A stretch of DNA of 6,591 nucleotides. Origin: an uncultured Neomegalonema sp. (lineage in GTDB: Bacteria; Pseudomonadota; Alphaproteobacteria; Rhodobacterales; Rhodobacteraceae). The stretch is taken from assembly GCA_937958345.1 (NCBI GenBank), contig CALGNW010000187.1:1-6591 (forward strand), in the 5' to 3' direction. The position numbers and the translations under genes were made by a program. The notes beneath the pieces were generated by a model that was given only the letters and a program-made list of their open reading frames with translations, searched no databases and was not told where the DNA came from. Below are positions 1 to 5,418 of the stretch, one piece after another. Each line of letters starts with the position of its first letter. Positions within the stretch are counted from its first letter, which is position 1.

Positions 1-153
1 CGCTATGGCCTGGAAGACGGTCGCATCGTCAATCTGGTGACCCAGACGACGCCGACACGCGGCAAGCGTCTGACCTTCCTGCAACAGCTTTTGGGCAATG
101 TCGGGCGCTTCTCGGCAGAGGACTTCGTCGGCGGCTCGACCGGCGGTTTGTAA
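1..153 (+). CDS. C-terminal end of an unrecognised protein (5' truncated by window edge)
   Basis: The first plus-strand frame is open from base 1 and ends at a TAA at 151-153, giving the last 50 residues of a protein that begins outside the window. The visible part reads RYGLEDGRIVNLV, then a basic stretch TPTRGKRLTFLQQLLG, and a glycine/serine-rich end, GGSTGGL. No transmembrane segment, cysteine motif or catalytic signature is visible, and I do not recognise the family. Codon use is GC-rich and like the neighbouring operon, so a real gene is likely. It converges on the MFS transporter gene, with 40 bp between the two stop codons. A chance open frame cannot be fully excluded because only 50 codons are seen. 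Confidence 0.6.
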   Translation, partial: RYGLEDGRIVNLVTQTTPTRGKRLTFLQQLLGNVGRFSAEDFVGGSTGGL

Positions 154-179
154 GGCGGCGCAGGATCGCTGAACGGAAG

Positions 180-200
180 CGCCTGAAAGGCTGTCAGGCG
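180..200. terminator. Hairpin in the convergent gap, possible bidirectional terminator without a U-tract
   Basis: CGCCTGA at 180-186 and TCAGGCG at 194-200 form a perfect 7-bp stem around a 7-nt loop. It lies between two converging genes, and its right arm includes the stop codon of the MFS gene. Neither strand has a T-run after the stem, so it is not a canonical rho-independent terminator. A competing pairing, GGCGC 157-161 with GCGCC 179-183, is also possible. A role in ending transcription is inferred from position only. Confidence 0.3.
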
Positions 201-1390
201 ATCCGCCGGTTCCGCGCGGCCAGAAAGACCAACGCGCAGAGGGCAAGTGTTATCGGAACGAGGACACTCAGGTTGACCGTATTCCAGCCCGCGACCGCCA
301 TGATCTTGCCCGAGCTGAGCGCACCGGCGGCGACCAGCCCCATCACCAGGACATCGTTCAATCCCTGAACCTTCGCCCGCTCGTCCGGTCGGTGGCTGGC
401 GGCGAGCAGGCTGGTCGCACCGATAAAGCCGAAATTCCAACCCAGCCCGAGAAAAATCAGCGCCGCGTAGAACTTTTCAATCTCAATCCCGCTTAGCGAA
501 ATTGCGGTGCAGGCTGCCAGCATCAACAGCCCCGATCCGATGATCCAACCATGCCCGAACCGCGCGATCAGCGAGCCGGTAAAGAAACTCGGGGCAAACA
601 TCGCAAGGACGTGCCAGCGCACAACATCCGCCGCCTGTCCGCCGCTAAAGCCGCAGGCAACAATCGCCAGCGGTGTCGAGGTCATCACGAACGTCATCAC
701 GCCATAACTGACCATCGCGCACAGGATCGCGACGGGCACAGCCGGATTTGCAAAGATCTCGCGCATGGGCCGCCCCGAATCACCCTTTTCCCGTCGCTGG
801 GGCGGGGGCAGATCGAGCAGCGGAATCGCCATCGCGCCGATGACGATAACGACCAGCGTCATTGCATAGGCCCCCGCAAACGGGACCGGCGCGAACAGAT
901 CGCCGAAGCGGATAACGATTTCCGGTCCGATGATTGCGGAAACGAGGCCACCGGCCATGACATAGGAAACGGCGCGCGGTTTATAGGCATCGCTCGCGCT
1001 GTCTGTGGCGGCAAAGCGGAACAGATTGTGGGTGGTCTGGTAAGCGCCGGCAAAACCGTGCGCGATGCAAAGCAAAACAAAACTGCCGTTCAGGATCGCA
1101 TAAGCCGCCAGCGTTCCGCCGATTGCGCCGCAGATCGCACCTAGAAAGAACCCGGGCTTGCGCCCGACCTTTCCCATCAACAATGACATCGGCGCTGCGG
1201 TAAGCATGCCGACGACCATCTGAAACGCGATTGGCAATGTTGCGAGGCTTTTGTCTTCCGCCAACAGCGCACCGGCCAGCCCGCCGAGGATAATATAGAC
1301 GGGTAACTGCGCGCCGAGGATGGCCTGCATAAAAGCCAGCACTGCCACATTGCGCTTAGCGCGTTTGTGCAGCGCGGCTTCTTCGGTCAT
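194..1390 (-). CDS. Major facilitator superfamily (MFS) transporter, 12 predicted membrane segments, substrate unknown
   Basis: This 398-residue inner-membrane protein has the usual MFS length and about 12 hydrophobic segments in two halves (roughly residues 14-43, 50-71, 79-100, 102-124, 141-161, 172-194, 217-239, 257-277, 281-300, 306-326, 345-366, 372-391). A motif-A-like loop MGKVGRKPG (72-80) follows segment 2. GGLVSAIIGPE (147-157) in segment 5 resembles the glycine/proline motif C of proton antiporters. A basic cytoplasmic loop, PPPQRREKG (195-203), separates the halves, and the second half carries HVLAMFAPSFFTG (260-272). The ATG at 1390-1388 overlaps the nusB stop as ATGA, which indicates translational coupling; no strong Shine-Dalgarno is seen. 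It is the last gene of the rib/nusB operon. A flavin-related substrate is conceivable from context only; drug or metabolite export is equally possible. Confidence 0.9.
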   Translation of the reverse strand: MTEEAALHKRAKRNVAVLAFMQAILGAQLPVYIILGGLAGALLAEDKSLATLPIAFQMVVGMLTAAPMSLLMGKVGRKPGFFLGAICGAIGGTLAAYAILNGSFVLLCIAHGFAGAYQTTHNLFRFAATDSASDAYKPRAVSYVMAGGLVSAIIGPEIVIRFGDLFAPVPFAGAYAMTLVVIVIGAMAIPLLDLPPPQRREKGDSGRPMREIFANPAVPVAILCAMVSYGVMTFVMTSTPLAIVACGFSGGQAADVVRWHVLAMFAPSFFTGSLIARFGHGWIIGSGLLMLAACTAISLSGIEIEKFYAALIFLGLGWNFGFIGATSLLAASHRPDERAKVQGLNDVLVMGLVAAGALSSGKIMAVAGWNTVNLSVLVPITLALCALVFLAARNRRIA

Positions 1391-1854
1391 TCAGGTTGGC
1401 TTTCGGGCCGCAGGACTTTTGCAATCGCCTCCAGCACCGCGTTCGCCAGTCGGGGTTCTTCACTGTCGAAGAACGCCTTCGCCACCTCGACATATTCGTT
1501 GAAAATGACGTTGCGCGGTGTGGTCATGCCGAGCATTTCAAACCCGGCGGCACGGAATAGAGCGCGCAGGATCGGATCAATCCGGCGCAGGGGCCACCCC
1601 GTTTTCAGGGTCTCGTTCACCGCCTTGTCGATTTCAGGCTGGTGATCGACGACACCCTGCAACAATTTACGAAAGTGTTTGATGTCGGCTTCGACGAGCA
1701 CATCGCCGTCGACTTCCATACCAATCCGGTGATCTTCAAATTCGGTGCGGACCTTTGACCATGACGCGCCGGTCAGCTCCATCTGATAAAGAGCCTGGAC
1801 GGCGGCGAGGCGCGCGGATGAACGTGCCTGCGGATTGGGTTTCTTCTTTGCCAT
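1387..1854 (-). CDS. nusB: Transcription antitermination factor NusB
   Basis: This 155-residue all-helical protein has normal NusB length. NusB binds boxA RNA with NusE (ribosomal S10) and supports antitermination and processing of rRNA transcripts. Family hallmarks are the basic N-terminus and first helix SSARLAAVQALYQME (12-26), the central RIDPILRALFRAAGFEML (91-108), and the C-terminal NEYVEVAKAFFDSEEP (119-134) followed by LANAVLEAIAK (136-146). The chosen ATG at 1854-1852 gives the usual MAKKK-type start. An in-frame ATG at 1956 would add 34 residues lying inside ribH, with no resemblance to NusB. The start is 1 nt after the ribH stop (TGACATG), and the gene end overlaps the MFS start by 4 bp. 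Placement directly after ribH is the standard order in many proteobacteria. Confidence 0.96.
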   Translation of the reverse strand: MAKKKPNPQARSSARLAAVQALYQMELTGASWSKVRTEFEDHRIGMEVDGDVLVEADIKHFRKLLQGVVDHQPEIDKAVNETLKTGWPLRRIDPILRALFRAAGFEMLGMTTPRNVIFNEYVEVAKAFFDSEEPRLANAVLEAIAKVLRPESQPE

Positions 1855-1855
1855 G

Positions 1856-2380
1856 TCAGGCTGATTCTGTCGTCGGGGAACCGGCCATATCGAAATGCTC
1901 GCTATCCGGCAGGAATGTCGCTCCGCTGCCCGCGACCTCCTCGGGATCTTCCGCAAATTCCTCTCTCAGTGCCATCAGCGCGAGGCAGGCATTGGCCGCG
2001 TCGGCTCCTTTGTTCTTTTGTGCGGGGTCTGCGCGGACAATTGCCTGCGCTTCGTTTTCGACGGTCAGAATACCGTTGCCGATGGGCGTTCCCCAATCCG
2101 TTCCCAGCGTCATCAGTCCCCGCGAGGAGTCGTTGGTCACTGTTTCATAGTGACTGGTTTCACCGCGAATGACACAGCCGAGAGCAACAAAGCCGTCAAA
2201 GGCATCCGACTCGAGCGCAATCCGGATCGCCACGGGTATTTCCAGCGCACCCGGCACATCGCGGACGTGCACATCGCATTGCGCCGCCTCCAGCACTGCC
2301 GTCGCACCCTCGATCAGCATATTCGAGATATGCTCGTAATACGGGGCGACGATGATGAGAACGCGCTTGGGGTCTGCCAT
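1856..2380 (-). CDS. ribH: 6,7-dimethyl-8-ribityllumazine synthase (RibH, riboflavin synthase beta subunit)
   Basis: RibH condenses 5-amino-6-ribitylaminouracil with 3,4-dihydroxybutanone 4-phosphate to make dimethylribityllumazine, the step before riboflavin; the family forms pentamers or 60-mers. Visible motifs are VLIIVAPYY (7-15, substrate pocket aromatic), VPGALEIP (42-49), and GCVIRGETSHYETV (68-81), whose His77 aligns with the catalytic histidine. NDSSRG (83-88) and IGNGILTVEN (100-109) bind phosphate and complete the active site. The 174-residue length exceeds the common ~155. The excess is an acidic tail from about 142 (EDPEEV, then a Ser/Thr-rich end). Start: the ATG at 2380-2378 has a good AAAGGA 7 nt upstream and begins MADPKR; an in-frame ATG at 2419 would overlap the end of ribE. 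The ribE stop is 1 nt upstream (TGAGATG). Confidence 0.97.
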   Translation of the reverse strand: MADPKRVLIIVAPYYEHISNMLIEGATAVLEAAQCDVHVRDVPGALEIPVAIRIALESDAFDGFVALGCVIRGETSHYETVTNDSSRGLMTLGTDWGTPIGNGILTVENEAQAIVRADPAQKNKGADAANACLALMALREEFAEDPEEVAGSGATFLPDSEHFDMAGSPTTESA

Positions 2381-2381
2381 C

Positions 2382-3005
2382 TCAGGATCCTTTGGAAAGT
2401 GCGGCTTCGCGCACATCATTCAGTCTGGCGACGTATCGCGCGAGGACGTCGATTTCAAGGTTTACGGCATGTCCGGCGGCCAATCCGCCAAGTGTTGTCT
2501 CGGCTTGGGTGTGCGGGATCAGGTTGATGCCAAAGCTATTGTGATCGACATGGTTCACGGTCAGCGACACGCCGTCGACCGTGATCGAGCCTTTCACCGC
2601 AATAAACTGCGACAGGTTTAGCGGGCTCTCAAATGTATACCGCCAGGAATCGCCCTCCTGATAAGACTCGCGCAAATGTCCGAGGCCGTCGACATGGCCG
2701 GTGACGATATGGCCGCCGAGTTCATCCCCGACCTTCAGCGCCCGTTCAAGGTTAAGTCTTGTACCGACCTGCCATCCCGCAGCGGTTGTCAGCGAACAGG
2801 TCTCGGCAGAGGCATCAACGGCAAACCACGCACCCTGCACATCCGACCCTTTATCCGTGACCGTCAGACAAATGCCAGAACAGCAAATGGATGCACCCAT
2901 CGCGATTGATGCGGCGGGGTATGCGCATCCGATGACGAACCGTTTATCGCCGCGCGCCTCGACAGCCCGAACCTCGCCAATATCGGTAACGATTCCAGTG
3001 AACAT
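2382..3005 (-). CDS. ribE: Riboflavin synthase, alpha subunit type (two lumazine-binding barrels)
   Basis: This 207-residue enzyme dismutates two molecules of dimethylribityllumazine into riboflavin and the pyrimidine intermediate. It starts with the invariant MFTGIV. It has two similar six-stranded lumazine-binding domains, about 1-97 and 98-195. The internal duplication shows in GICLTVTD (44-51) of the first half and GVSLTVNH of the second (from 144), with GGHIVTGHVDG (97-107) at the domain junction. The C-terminal LEIDVLARYVARL is the trimerisation helix typical of the family. It is called ribC in some species and ribE in others. The 89-bp gap before it (3006-3094) is the only real gap in the operon. 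Upstream of its ATG only a weak GGGG is seen, 5 nt before the start. The stop is 1 nt before the ribH ATG. Confidence 0.97.
   Translation of the reverse strand: MFTGIVTDIGEVRAVEARGDKRFVIGCAYPAASIAMGASICCSGICLTVTDKGSDVQGAWFAVDASAETCSLTTAAGWQVGTRLNLERALKVGDELGGHIVTGHVDGLGHLRESYQEGDSWRYTFESPLNLSQFIAVKGSITVDGVSLTVNHVDHNSFGINLIPHTQAETTLGGLAAGHAVNLEIDVLARYVARLNDVREAALSKGS
2388..2393 (-). promoter_or_regulatory. Ribosome binding site of ribH
   Basis: On the minus strand AAAGGA lies 7 nt before the ATG at 2380, inside the last codons of ribE. It supports this start over the in-frame ATG at 2419. Confidence 0.75.
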
Positions 3006-3094
3006 GTCAGCCCCGTGCGCAATTCGCGTCCCGGCGGATGCCAGTCGCTCTGATTATGTCCGTAACTAGGGTGCTTCCATCACAGTAGCAATGA

Positions 3095-4237
3095 TCAGAC
3101 AGGCAATGCGCCGTCTGCGGCGTCGCGCCGGGGCCGCCAGACACTCATTATGTCTTCGCCGACACATTCAAGAGACATCCGGTCAAAGCGGGGGACATCG
3201 CCGAGCATCTGAATGCCAAAGTCTGAAATGGCCGCCGCACCGCCATCGCCCATCGCGGCGCCGGCTGAAAACCAGACCAGCTCATCGACCAGACCCTCGC
3301 GGATGACACTCGCCGCCAGTCTGCCGCCGCCCTCGCATAATAAAGTGCCAATACCGATGTCGCCGAGTGCCGACAGTGCATCCGACATCGAGACGCCGCT
3401 TTTGTGCATGGGCAACGATAAGATTTGTGCACCGAGGCTCTGAAATGCCTCCACCCGCGGCTGCTCCGCATCCGTCGACGTCAGCAGCACGAGTGGCTGA
3501 TCTGCGGCAGACTGCGCCAACCGGCTGGTAAGCGGAGTTTGCAGGCGCGTATCGGCGACAACCCGCACAGGCCGCGAGGCCGCGAGGCCGGGCAGGCGCA
3601 CGTCTAGCGCAGGATTATCAGCGAGGACCGAGCCGACCCCTACAAGAATAGCGTCACTACGGGCCCGCATCAGGTGGACGCGCTGACGGGCTTCGTTTCC
3701 GGTAATCCAGCGCGACTCTCCGCTGCGGGTCGCGATATGCCCGTCCAGCGTGCTGGCCAATTTCAGTGTCAAAAAGGGACGTTTTTTCTCAGTACGGGAC
3801 AGATAACCGCGCAGGACGTGCCGCGCTTGCGTCGCAGACTGACCCACATCGACAGCAATCCCTGCTTCTTCCAAACTGGCAAAGCCGCGGCCCGCAACCC
3901 GTTTGTCGGGGTCGGATATCGGTGCAACGACCCGGCTAATCCCGCTGGTGATTAGTGCGTCGGTACAGGGCGGGGTTTTTCCCGTATGGGCACAAGGTTC
4001 CAGCGTTACATAAGCCGTTGCGCCCTGAATCCGGCCGGTTCCATAACGTGCGGCGGCGTCATCAAGCGCCATTCGCTCGGCATGAGGGCGTCCGCCTGTG
4101 CCGGTTCGGCCCCTGCCCAGCGCAATTCCGTCGCGGACGATGACACAGCCCACACTCGGGTTTGTGCCGGTGCTGCCGATTCCGCGCTGGGCAAGGCCAA
4201 GGGCGTGCGCCATCCAGTGCGGATCGTCCCGCGTCAC
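3095..4237 (-). CDS. ribD: Bifunctional diaminohydroxyphosphoribosylaminopyrimidine deaminase / 5-amino-6-(5-phosphoribosylamino)uracil reductase (RibD)
   Basis: RibD performs the second and third steps of the pyrimidine branch of riboflavin synthesis. The N-terminal half (about 1-146) is a zinc cytidine-deaminase-like domain, with NPSVGCVIV (26-34), the HAE motif (52-54) carrying a zinc ligand and the catalytic Glu54, and PCAHTGKTPPC (81-91) with zinc ligands Cys82 and Cys91. The C-terminal half is the NADPH reductase, seen in LKLASTLDGHIAT (158-170), SRWITG, GVGSVLADNPALDVR and the late LLCEGGGRLAAS. All key residues are present and 380 residues is normal length. The start is GTG at 4237-4235, overlapping the nrdR stop as GTGA. 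It restores the DDxxWM lead-in common in the family; the next ATG, at 4213, would remove that segment. No strong Shine-Dalgarno is visible, consistent with translational coupling to nrdR. Confidence 0.97.
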   Translation of the reverse strand: MTRDDPHWMAHALGLAQRGIGSTGTNPSVGCVIVRDGIALGRGRTGTGGRPHAERMALDDAAARYGTGRIQGATAYVTLEPCAHTGKTPPCTDALITSGISRVVAPISDPDKRVAGRGFASLEEAGIAVDVGQSATQARHVLRGYLSRTEKKRPFLTLKLASTLDGHIATRSGESRWITGNEARQRVHLMRARSDAILVGVGSVLADNPALDVRLPGLAASRPVRVVADTRLQTPLTSRLAQSAADQPLVLLTSTDAEQPRVEAFQSLGAQILSLPMHKSGVSMSDALSALGDIGIGTLLCEGGGRLAASVIREGLVDELVWFSAGAAMGDGGAAAISDFGIQMLGDVPRFDRMSLECVGEDIMSVWRPRRDAADGALPV

Positions 4238-4725
4238 GACAGGTCCGGCTTCGGGGTCGGCGTGGGTGTGTCCGTCGGCGGGCGCAGTTGATGGATAAAT
4301 GTCTCGAAGTCGCTCGCCTCCGAGAAGTTCCGATAGACCGAAGCGAACCGCACATATCCGACCGTATCGACCTCGGCCAAGGCCGCCATAACGGTCTCGC
4401 CGATGAAGTCAGATGAAATTTCTGTCTCACCTTGCGACTCAAGTTGACGCACAACACCGGAAATCATCCGTTCAACACGCTCGGGATCAATCGGTCTTTT
4501 GCGCATTGCGATGTGAATCGAGCGGGCAAGCTTGTCCCGATCAAGGGGCGCGCGGCGGCCATTCTTTTTCAGAACCGTCAGTTCCCGTAGCTGTATGCGC
4601 TCAAACGTCGTGAATCGGGCTCCACAAGCAGGGCAAAGCCTGCGCCGCCTGATGACGCCGTTGTCTTCGGCGGGCCGCGAATCTTTAACCTGGCTGCTTG
4701 TGTCACCGCAAAACGGACAGCGCAT
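4234..4725 (-). CDS. nrdR: Transcriptional repressor NrdR
   Basis: This 163-residue nucleotide-sensing repressor acts on ribonucleotide reductase operons by binding paired NrdR boxes. It begins with the canonical MRCPFCG zinc ribbon: Cys3 and Cys6 pair with Cys31 and Cys34 (CPAC). The conserved basic stretch GVIRRRRLC (23-31) and RFTTFER (37-43) follow. The ATP-cone domain covers about 49-139, with VLKKNGRRAPLDRDKL at its start and VGYVRFASVYRNF near its end. The last 16 residues form a Pro/Thr-rich tail (TDTPTPTPKP) that is unlikely to be structured. Start: the ATG at 4725 has AAGGGAAG 6 nt upstream and gives the family N-terminus; an in-frame ATG at 4818 would add 31 unrelated residues. It is the first gene of the operon, so rib genes and this repressor share a promoter. 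I see no clear NrdR-box pair upstream. Confidence 0.97.
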   Translation of the reverse strand: MRCPFCGDTSSQVKDSRPAEDNGVIRRRRLCPACGARFTTFERIQLRELTVLKKNGRRAPLDRDKLARSIHIAMRKRPIDPERVERMISGVVRQLESQGETEISSDFIGETVMAALAEVDTVGYVRFASVYRNFSEASDFETFIHQLRPPTDTPTPTPKPDLS

Positions 4726-4731
4726 AACGAA

Positions 4732-4740
4732 CTTCCCTTT
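4732..4740 (-). promoter_or_regulatory. Ribosome binding site of nrdR
   Basis: The minus strand reads AAAGGGAAG, then 6 nt, then the ATG at 4725. It fixes the NrdR start at MRCPFCG. A loose -10-like TATAAA lies just upstream at 4758-4753, but I found no matching -35 at normal spacing, so the promoter itself is not called. Confidence 0.7.
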
Positions 4741-4809
4741 GTTAACGCGGTCTTTATACGAGGTCGGGCGTGCCGAGACAGCGCAAAAATCACGTCCGTA
4801 TATCTGGTC

Positions 4810-4851
4810 TTCGGGCAAATTACCGGCCCGGTGTGTAGCAAAGTGCCCGAA
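4810..4851. repeat. Nested inverted repeat upstream of nrdR
   Basis: TTCGGGCA (4810-4817) pairs with TGCCCGAA (4844-4851), an exact 8-bp inverted repeat. Inside it lies a second palindrome, ACCGG-C-CCGGT, at 4822-4832. It sits 85 bp upstream of the nrdR start, where an operator or leader structure could be. It matches no operator I know, and chance occurrence is possible. Confidence 0.4.
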
Positions 4852-5407
4852 TAGACACAGTGATACTCAGCAGGTGCGCGACATCAGCACCGGTCGCGTG
4901 CATCGCCGAAAACACGTACAACGTCAACGGTATGCAACATTTTATGCGTTATTTGAATTAAAAGGCAAAATACCGCGGAAACCTGCCCCAGAACGGCACA
5001 AAAGGGGGGAGAATCAGTATACGTTGTTTTGGCTATTTAGTGGCTTTTTCGGGTCGCTAACATGCGGTTTTGGTTGAGTTTCATTACCAGTTAACACCCT
5101 TCAGCGGGTCTGTTTAAAAAGGTAACCGTTGGGTTAAAGTCACAGTTTCCGTCGCTTAGCCGATCTGTTCCTTTTTTGCATGATTCAACGGTTGGCGTGT
5201 GCTAGTTCTCCTGCACGTACTTCTGACCGGTCGTGGGACTGCGATGAGGACGGCCAAGCGTTCGCGTCCATGTGAGGTCACCAATGAGAGTGACGGCTAC
5301 ATGGAACAACACTTGCTGCTAGGTTTTCGTTAATGTGGTGTAAACCGCAAATGGAAGTCGGGCGCTTGTTGGCGATGATAAGTCGGCGGACGTCGGCGAA
5401 ACGGAGT

Positions 5408-5411
5408 GGAG
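5408..5411 (+). promoter_or_regulatory. Ribosome binding site of the repeat-protein gene
   Basis: GGAG lies 7 nt before the ATG at 5419, and a second GGAG is at 5403-5406. The ATG at 5412-5414, in another frame, closes after five codons (TAA at 5427-5429), so 5419 is the productive start; it is followed directly by a signal peptide. Confidence 0.7.
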
Positions 5412-5418
5412 ATGAGCA

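Larger units (their letters stand above)
4726..5418. other. Divergent intergenic region of about 690 bp between nrdR and the repeat-protein gene
   Basis: No convincing gene is seen here on either strand. The part from about 4905 to 5180 is clearly more AT-rich than the operon (for example TTTGAATTAAAAGGC at 4952-4966 and TTTAAAAAGG at 5113-5122). As the two flanking genes point away from each other, promoters for both should lie here. I could not find a -35/-10 pair good enough to call; the best plus-strand candidate, TTGCAT at 5176-5181, has only a poor partner (GCTAGT, 19 bp away). No tRNA, riboswitch core or U-tract terminator was recognised. A small RNA cannot be excluded. Confidence 0.6.

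Noticed and set aside
3..440. Minus-strand frame of 145 codons across the convergent junction
   Set aside because: It overlaps the MFS 3' end in another frame, is Pro/Arg-rich and low in complexity, and runs antisense to the truncated gene at 1-153.
551..1144. Plus-strand frame of 197 codons opposite the MFS gene
   Set aside because: It is antisense to a clear membrane protein, has an unnatural His/Arg/Asp-rich composition and shows no ribosome binding site or family resemblance.
4726..4818. Longer NrdR starting at the ATG at 4818
   Set aside because: The extra 31 residues are unlike the family, whereas the ATG at 4725 gives the canonical MRCPFCG with a strong ribosome binding site.
5124..5193. 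Inverted repeat AACCGTTG (5124-5131) / CAACGGTT (5186-5193)
   Set aside because: The arms are 54 bp apart with no supporting structure. An 8-bp match at such distance is expected by chance in a region of this size.
4726..5418. FMN riboswitch or CtrA-type TTAA-N7-TTAA sites
   Set aside because: No RFN core sequence was found, and the nearest TTAA pairs have wrong spacing or mismatched half-sites.
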